DNA of 64,000 nucleotides from Kordia algicida (GTDB lineage Bacteria; Bacteroidota; Bacteroidia; Flavobacteriales; Flavobacteriaceae). A program made the position numbers and the translations under genes. The notes below the pieces were generated by a model. That model did not search any database, was not told the origin of the DNA, and saw nothing but the letters and a program-made list of their open reading frames with translations. This document shows positions 59,907 through 64,000 of this stretch, piece by piece. Location of the stretch: assembly GCF_051013375.1 (NCBI RefSeq), contig NZ_CP142125.1. The stretch is one strand, 5' to 3'. The first letter of the stretch is position 1. Every line of letters starts with the position of its first letter.

Positions 59907-61807
59907 ATAATATATGTATACGTATTTGTTTCTGTTAATTTAATCTGTTCTGACTCCAAAAGTAATTGAATAATTGATAATATTAAGTCTTCTCGGTAAG
60001 GTAAAACGGTACAAATTTCAGTTGAGGTCATTGCGCCTGTTTGTAATACTTTTAAAATATCATCACGAATCAATAACTGTAATTCAGTATCAGGTGTTGC
60101 GGTTTTCTTCGTTTTACATACGGAACAAATCCCGCAAGGAGTTTTTGTAGTTTCACCAAAATAGGAGAGCAGCTGTATATTTTTACACGTTTCTGTATTT
60201 TTTACATAATGAAGTACGGCTTCTACACGTTTCTTTTTTAATTCGTTTTGTTGACGGACTTCTTTTGCAATTGGATGAATGGTCTTGTCATCTTCACGCG
60301 CTACCAAAAAAGTAACTTCGGCATCGGTTTGTATCTCGTCTAAATCTATAATTTCATCTTTTGCCAATTGTTGAATCGTCTCGGAAATTTTCGCCTTTGG
60401 CAATCCTAATTTCTGTGATAAAAATGTGGTATTGATATTTATTTTCTGTTCAAAAACACCGCCGTAGGTTCTTAAAATAGCTTGTGTTATCAAACTCAAA
60501 TGTGGATGATTGTCTAAATAATTCAATAAATTAAATTGATCGACTAAAAATTTTAGTGTAGTTTTTCTATGAAAATTTTGCGAAAGCTGAATTACGCTAT
60601 GTCTATCTAGCAATTGTAAAGCCGTATATGTTTTTTGTGTGGGAAATTGATATGCTTTGCAGAATTCGTAAAAAGCCAACGCATGTTTGGTATCATAACC
60701 TTCACCGTAGGCAATTTGGAAGAAACTACACAGTTTCCTGAAAACGATTTTCAAAAAATCGACACTTGGTAAATTGTGAATGAATTGCTTTTTTAATACT
60801 TCAATATCATTCGCATCTGTTAGAATAATTGCATTTGCATACTCACCATTTCGTCCAGCACGTCCTGCTTCTTGATAATAATTTTCTAAACTGTCAGGCA
60901 ATTGCACATGAATCACGTTTTTTACATCAGGTTTATCAATGCCCATTCCAAAAGCATTGGTTGCAACCATAACTTGAACTTTTCCACTTAACCACTTTTG
61001 GAGATTATTTTGTTTTTCATCTGACGAAAGTCCGCCATGAAAAAAAACGCTATCAAATCCTTTTCGAGTAAGTGCTTCGTGGATATTTTCTGTACTTTTT
61101 CGATTTCGTGTATATACAATACATGACTGCGGATATTTGCGCAATGTTTTTTCAATGGTCAATAACTTATTTTCAGTTTCTAAAACCGTGTATGCTAAAT
61201 TTTCACGTGTAAACGACTGTTGAAACATCGCTACATCGTTTAATTGCAAACTTTTTTCAATATCTTTTACAACCGTTGGTGTTGCAGTTGCGGTCAATGC
61301 AATGCATGGAACTTCTGGTAAAATTTCTCGAAGCGAATTGATGTTTTTATATGCCGGGCGAAAATCATTTCCCCATTGCGAAATACAATGTGCTTCATCA
61401 ACAGCAATCAAATTCACATTCATTTGCTTAATGCGTTCTTGGATAATTTCTTGCTGCAAACGTTCTGGAGACAAATACAAAAATTTATAATCGCCATACA
61501 CGCAATTGTCTAACAACGTGCCAAGTTCATTTATTTTTAATCCGCCAGTTAAGGCAATTGCTTTAATGCCGTTAGCTTTTAGATTGGCGACTTGATCTTG
61601 AATCAAAGCAACCAAAGGCGAAATTACGATGCAAATTCCATCCATTACCAACGCAGGAATCTGAAAACAGACTGATTTTCCTCCACCAGTTGGTAACAAA
61701 GCTAAGGTGTCTTTTTGTTGAATGACCGCGTTTATAATTTCTTCTTGCAAAGGACGAAACGAAGTATGTCCCCAATATTTTTCTAGAAGTGCAAGCGGTT
61801 TGGTCAT
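59903..61807 (-). CDS. recQ: RecQ-family ATP-dependent DNA helicase
   Basis: A 634-residue 3' to 5' helicase. Motifs in order: the aromatic Q motif FRPLQEEII, Walker A LLPTGGGKSVCFQIPAL (about 35-51), DEAH box VDEAHCISQWGNDFRPAY (about 137-154), ALTATAT, VYTRNRKSTENI, and the final ATPase motif YYQEAGRAGRNGE. A zinc-binding domain follows (CKNIQLLSYFG ... PCGICSVC, near residue 545-567). The winged-helix domain is weak and there is no clear HRDC. It lies in an overlapping set with fmt and the ATPase gene. Confidence 0.96.
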   Translation of the reverse strand: MTKPLALLEKYWGHTSFRPLQEEIINAVIQQKDTLALLPTGGGKSVCFQIPALVMDGICIVISPLVALIQDQVANLKANGIKAIALTGGLKINELGTLLDNCVYGDYKFLYLSPERLQQEIIQERIKQMNVNLIAVDEAHCISQWGNDFRPAYKNINSLREILPEVPCIALTATATPTVVKDIEKSLQLNDVAMFQQSFTRENLAYTVLETENKLLTIEKTLRKYPQSCIVYTRNRKSTENIHEALTRKGFDSVFFHGGLSSDEKQNNLQKWLSGKVQVMVATNAFGMGIDKPDVKNVIHVQLPDSLENYYQEAGRAGRNGEYANAIILTDANDIEVLKKQFIHNLPSVDFLKIVFRKLCSFFQIAYGEGYDTKHALAFYEFCKAYQFPTQKTYTALQLLDRHSVIQLSQNFHRKTTLKFLVDQFNLLNYLDNHPHLSLITQAILRTYGGVFEQKININTTFLSQKLGLPKAKISETIQQLAKDEIIDLDEIQTDAEVTFLVAREDDKTIHPIAKEVRQQNELKKKRVEAVLHYVKNTETCKNIQLLSYFGETTKTPCGICSVCKTKKTATPDTELQLLIRDDILKVLQTGAMTSTEICTVLPYREDLILSIIQLLLESEQIKLTETNTYTYII

Positions 61808-62349
61808 TTGTGGTTTTTAAGTGTGTTTAATATAAATGTTACACGTTCAGAAACGCTTCCAAACGGAACATCTATCAAATTATAACCGTAATTTTCATAA
61901 GCAGCAATTAGATATTTTTGAATGATTTCTGCTTGTTCAAAACTTTCATAGCGTTCATTATCTTGCGCATAAATTTCTTTCCATGGAGCGAGCATAAACG
62001 CAATATCATACGTATATTCTTTGCACGCATCGCGAAACATATCTGGATATTCATCGCCTGTATAATCCATATACGCAGCGACATCAGGAATGCCACGATC
62101 GTAAAAAGCGTACTTTTTATCAAGCGATGTTGCGTCTTTAAACTGTTGAATTCTTCCTTTTAAAAGCAATTCACTAAACAACAATGGTTGCGTTAAAAAT
62201 AATTGTTCGATACCTTTTTTCTGTGCGGCTGCAGTAACTTCTCTTGAAATTTCGTGGAAGCAAGTATAACCTTTTGCTTCCAAAGCAGTAATTAAGGTAG
62301 ATTTTCCCGTGCCTGGTCCGCCAATAATAAGTACTCTTTTTGTGTTCAA
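61804..62349 (-). CDS. P-loop ATPase of the AAA_28/NadR-like family
   Basis: A 181-residue protein with an N-terminal Walker A, VLIIGGPGTGKSTLITAL, and a kinase-like middle, YAFYDRGIPDVAAYMDYTG (Asp-Arg-Gly catalytic region), MLAPWKEIYAQDNERYESFEQ (lid with Arg). This is the arrangement of small nucleoside or nicotinamide-riboside-type kinases. The substrate is not clear. The only possible start near the conserved N-terminus is a TTG at 62349; no in-frame ATG exists before the Walker motif. It overlaps recQ by four bases. Confidence 0.85.
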   Translation of the reverse strand: MNTKRVLIIGGPGTGKSTLITALEAKGYTCFHEISREVTAAAQKKGIEQLFLTQPLLFSELLLKGRIQQFKDATSLDKKYAFYDRGIPDVAAYMDYTGDEYPDMFRDACKEYTYDIAFMLAPWKEIYAQDNERYESFEQAEIIQKYLIAAYENYGYNLIDVPFGSVSERVTFILNTLKNHK

Positions 62350-62403
62350 TCTGAATAATTTATGGTGTAAAATTACGGAAATTGAAAGGAATATGAAAGC
62401 TTT

Positions 62404-62431
62404 GCTAGTTGCTAGTTGCTAACTGCTAGTT
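62404..62431. repeat. Four tandem 7-mers, GCTAGTT
   Basis: GCTAGTT occurs twice exactly, then GCTAACT, then GCTAGTT. It lies between the ATPase gene and the recombinase relic. Confidence 0.8.
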
Positions 62432-62523
62432 AGTTTATTGATTTTTGATAAATTTATTTTCAAACGCCATATTTATAGGGACTTACGCTTGTTTTCTTAA
62501 AATGCTATTTTCTTGATTTTTAT

Positions 62524-62546
62524 AAGAGTACCGCCAAAGAGTACCG
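62524..62546. repeat. Direct repeat AAGAGTACCG near the recombinase
   Basis: AAGAGTACCG occurs at 62524-62533 and 62537-62546, 13 bases apart, just beyond the 3' end of the recombinase frame. Paired short repeats at an integrase end are sometimes arm-type binding or attachment sites. Confidence 0.45.
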
Positions 62547-62559
62547 TTTTACTATTTTT

Positions 62560-63910
62560 TTAATCTTCAAATATATCTAATTCTTTAATAGCTTTGTCTA
62601 CGATTCGCTCGTCAATATAGTGCTTTTTTAAGACTGTATCTGTTGCGTGCGAAGATAGACGTTTTGCATCTCCTTTCAAAGTGGATGATAGATAGGTTAA
62701 ATACGTTTTTCTAAGACATTTAAACTGTAATTCTCTACCTGTGTTTAATTGCTTGTAGAAATGTGAGAATCCTAATGATAAAGCATCATTCATTGATTTG
62801 GTGGATGATGCCGTTCTTTTGTCAGGATTTAATAGGTATCTATCCTTTCTTTTGTTCATATCATATCTTAAGCGATATAAGATATTCTTTAAACTTTTTG
62901 TTACTGGAACTATCTTCGGTGGAACGTTCTGATTGAAATATTCTCCTTTTTTTCTTTTTACTTTGAGATTGGGAACTTCTATGTAAACAGGTTCGCCATT
63001 CTTTTCGCGAATCATATTCCATTTAAGTCCCACAACTTCTTCACGTCTACCGCCTGTATGCAAAGCTAGTTTCCAAAGCGTCTTTTAAATAGAGCTTATA
63101 TCTGTTTCTCTTGTATTTTCCTTGAATTTCTATTCCATTTTCTGGTTTTATGATTTTTAATAAGTTTTTAAATTCTTCTTTTGTGATCGTATCACGTTTA
63201 GTCATCACAGGAATCATTCTAACTTTTTCAAAAGGGTTTTTCATATTAATATTGAATCGATCAATTGCCCAGCTCACAAACGTTTTTAAAACGCTCATTT
63301 TTCCATTGTAGGTGTTTCCTTTGTAATTCTTATCAATTAATAAGTAATCATGGAATAAACCAACGTGCATATCGCCAATACGATTAATGATTAATAACTT
63401 TTTATTGATATTATGTTTTGTGAGTGCTTCATTAAATATTTTTAAGCAGTTAACAATTTCATTTTTTCGCTGATCGGATAACGTATTTTTTTGGTGTTCG
63501 GGAACGTCAATGTTATCTAAAAAATCGATATATCGTAGTTGTATATCGAATAGATATTGTCGATTTCTTATTTCGATCGGTTGCCCTAAGCCTTGTAATT
63601 CCGCTTTGAATTCTTTTTCAAAATCAATTGCTTGAATTACCGCATCTGCATAATTGGTTGCATCGTGTGTTTTACTCGCTTTACGTCCATCACTTCCAGG
63701 AACGTGTAAACGTGATTTGTATCGATGCTTTTCAAAGTTTTTGCAGGTAGAATAGTTTTTGCCTGTTTCTCCACACGTGGGTTCTTCTTTTACTTTTTTG
63801 GTATTTCGTAAAGTCGTTTTTCGTGTCCATGAAAAATGCTTTTTACATACATGACAGTAAATAAAGAGTCCTTTATGTTTGTTATTAGGCATGTGCTTTC
63901 GTTTTGCCAT
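62560..63910 (-). pseudogene. Tyrosine recombinase/integrase, frameshifted
   Basis: Two overlapping frames together make one site-specific recombinase of about 450 residues. The first (63910 down to 63047) begins with a zinc-ribbon-like part (YCHVCKKHF, CGETGKNYSTC), then a SAM-like core-binding region (QLRYIDFLDNIDVP..., MSVLKTFVSWAIDRFNI) and breaks off at KDALETSFAYRR. The second frame (down to 62560) has the catalytic part: LALHTGGRREEVVGLKWNMI (first Arg), LRKTYLTYLSSTLKGDAKRLSSHATDTVLKKHYID (Lys where the usual Arg-His box has LRHT, then His and the Tyr nucleophile). Removing one T at about 63075-63077 rejoins them as KDAWKLALHTGGRR. It is therefore either inactive or an error in the sequence. 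Confidence 0.8.
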
Positions 63911-64000
63911 ACAGTTTTCTCCTTTGTTTTTAATTTTAATTGCGTTATTAAATTCTGATTGGGAATAGGAAGTAACTCATGTTTTATGATATTACTATGC

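Overview
The window looks like a chromosome segment of a marine member of the Flavobacteriaceae (Bacteroidota). Supporting signs are the strong A+T bias, a TAnnTTTG-type -7 promoter element in front of several genes, SusD-free but lipoprotein- and T9SS-rich secreted proteins (one clear type A sorting domain), 2TM-domain/LytTR signalling, LETM1-like and YdeI/OmdA families, and double-glycine peptide precursors with KKxLxSLxLNKxxIS leaders. Those leaders recall Kordia; the genus is an inference, the family is fairly safe.

Layout. 1-2.4 kb: end of a LytS-type histidine kinase, two further 2TM-domain genes (one frameshifted) and a LytTR response regulator. 3-13 kb (minus strand): an outer-membrane beta-barrel, a small lipoprotein, a LETM1-like protein, a Cu/Zn superoxide dismutase lipoprotein, a very large sortilin/BNR-propeller protein and a TolB-propeller/amidohydrolase. 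13.4-18.4 kb: glyoxylate shunt, aceB-aceA, facing a divergent RamB/ScfR-type regulator; the gap between them carries an array of TTCGC/GCGAA sites. 18.4-21.9 kb: two gene relics, then a compact three-gene operon of a cytosolic non-specific nuclease, a membrane-anchored CHAT (caspase-like) protease and a membrane coiled-coil protein with a duplicated extracytoplasmic domain. This is the best candidate for an undescribed conflict or cell-suicide system. 21.9-28.8 kb: ordinary accessory genes (OmdA, M28 peptidase, TMEM175-like channel, lipoproteins, DoxX, rRNA methyltransferase). 28.9-29.9 kb: an unrecognised gene with a HEPN-like Rx5H motif, bracketed by a perfect inverted repeat. 30.3-39.1 kb: a fatty-acid beta-oxidation cluster (fadD, marR, fadN-type 3-hydroxyacyl-CoA dehydrogenase/hydratase, fadA, fadE) whose two internal gaps each hold a four-helix-bundle gene of the 23S rRNA intervening-sequence family. 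39.3-45.5 kb: purL, a DUF4287/DUF5655 protein, fumC.

45.8-51.3 kb: a metallophosphoesterase lipoprotein, a 54-residue membrane protein, a DJ-1/PfpI lipoprotein with a Crp/Fnr regulator, and an ABC-F ATPase. 51.4-56 kb: three cysteine-rich double-glycine peptide precursors without any modification enzyme nearby, a MITE-like element, a tail-fibre-like protein and a T9SS-secreted protein. 56.2-62.3 kb: tRNA-Met(CAT), a START-like protein, a class IV aminotransferase, YqgE, HU, and an overlapping fmt-recQ-ATPase set. 62.5-63.9 kb: a frameshifted tyrosine recombinase, probably the edge of an island that continues outside the window.

Functionally, the fad cluster makes acetyl-CoA and the glyoxylate shunt (aceA, aceB) with fumC routes it to C4 acids, each arm under its own regulator with a visible palindromic operator. 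Short dispersed repeats (hairpins with a TTCGnCTnCGCTC core, TAGTATTGAG units, 7- and 8-bp tandem repeats) fill many gaps and one copy appears to lie inside purL. No rRNA, CRISPR array or complete insertion sequence was seen.
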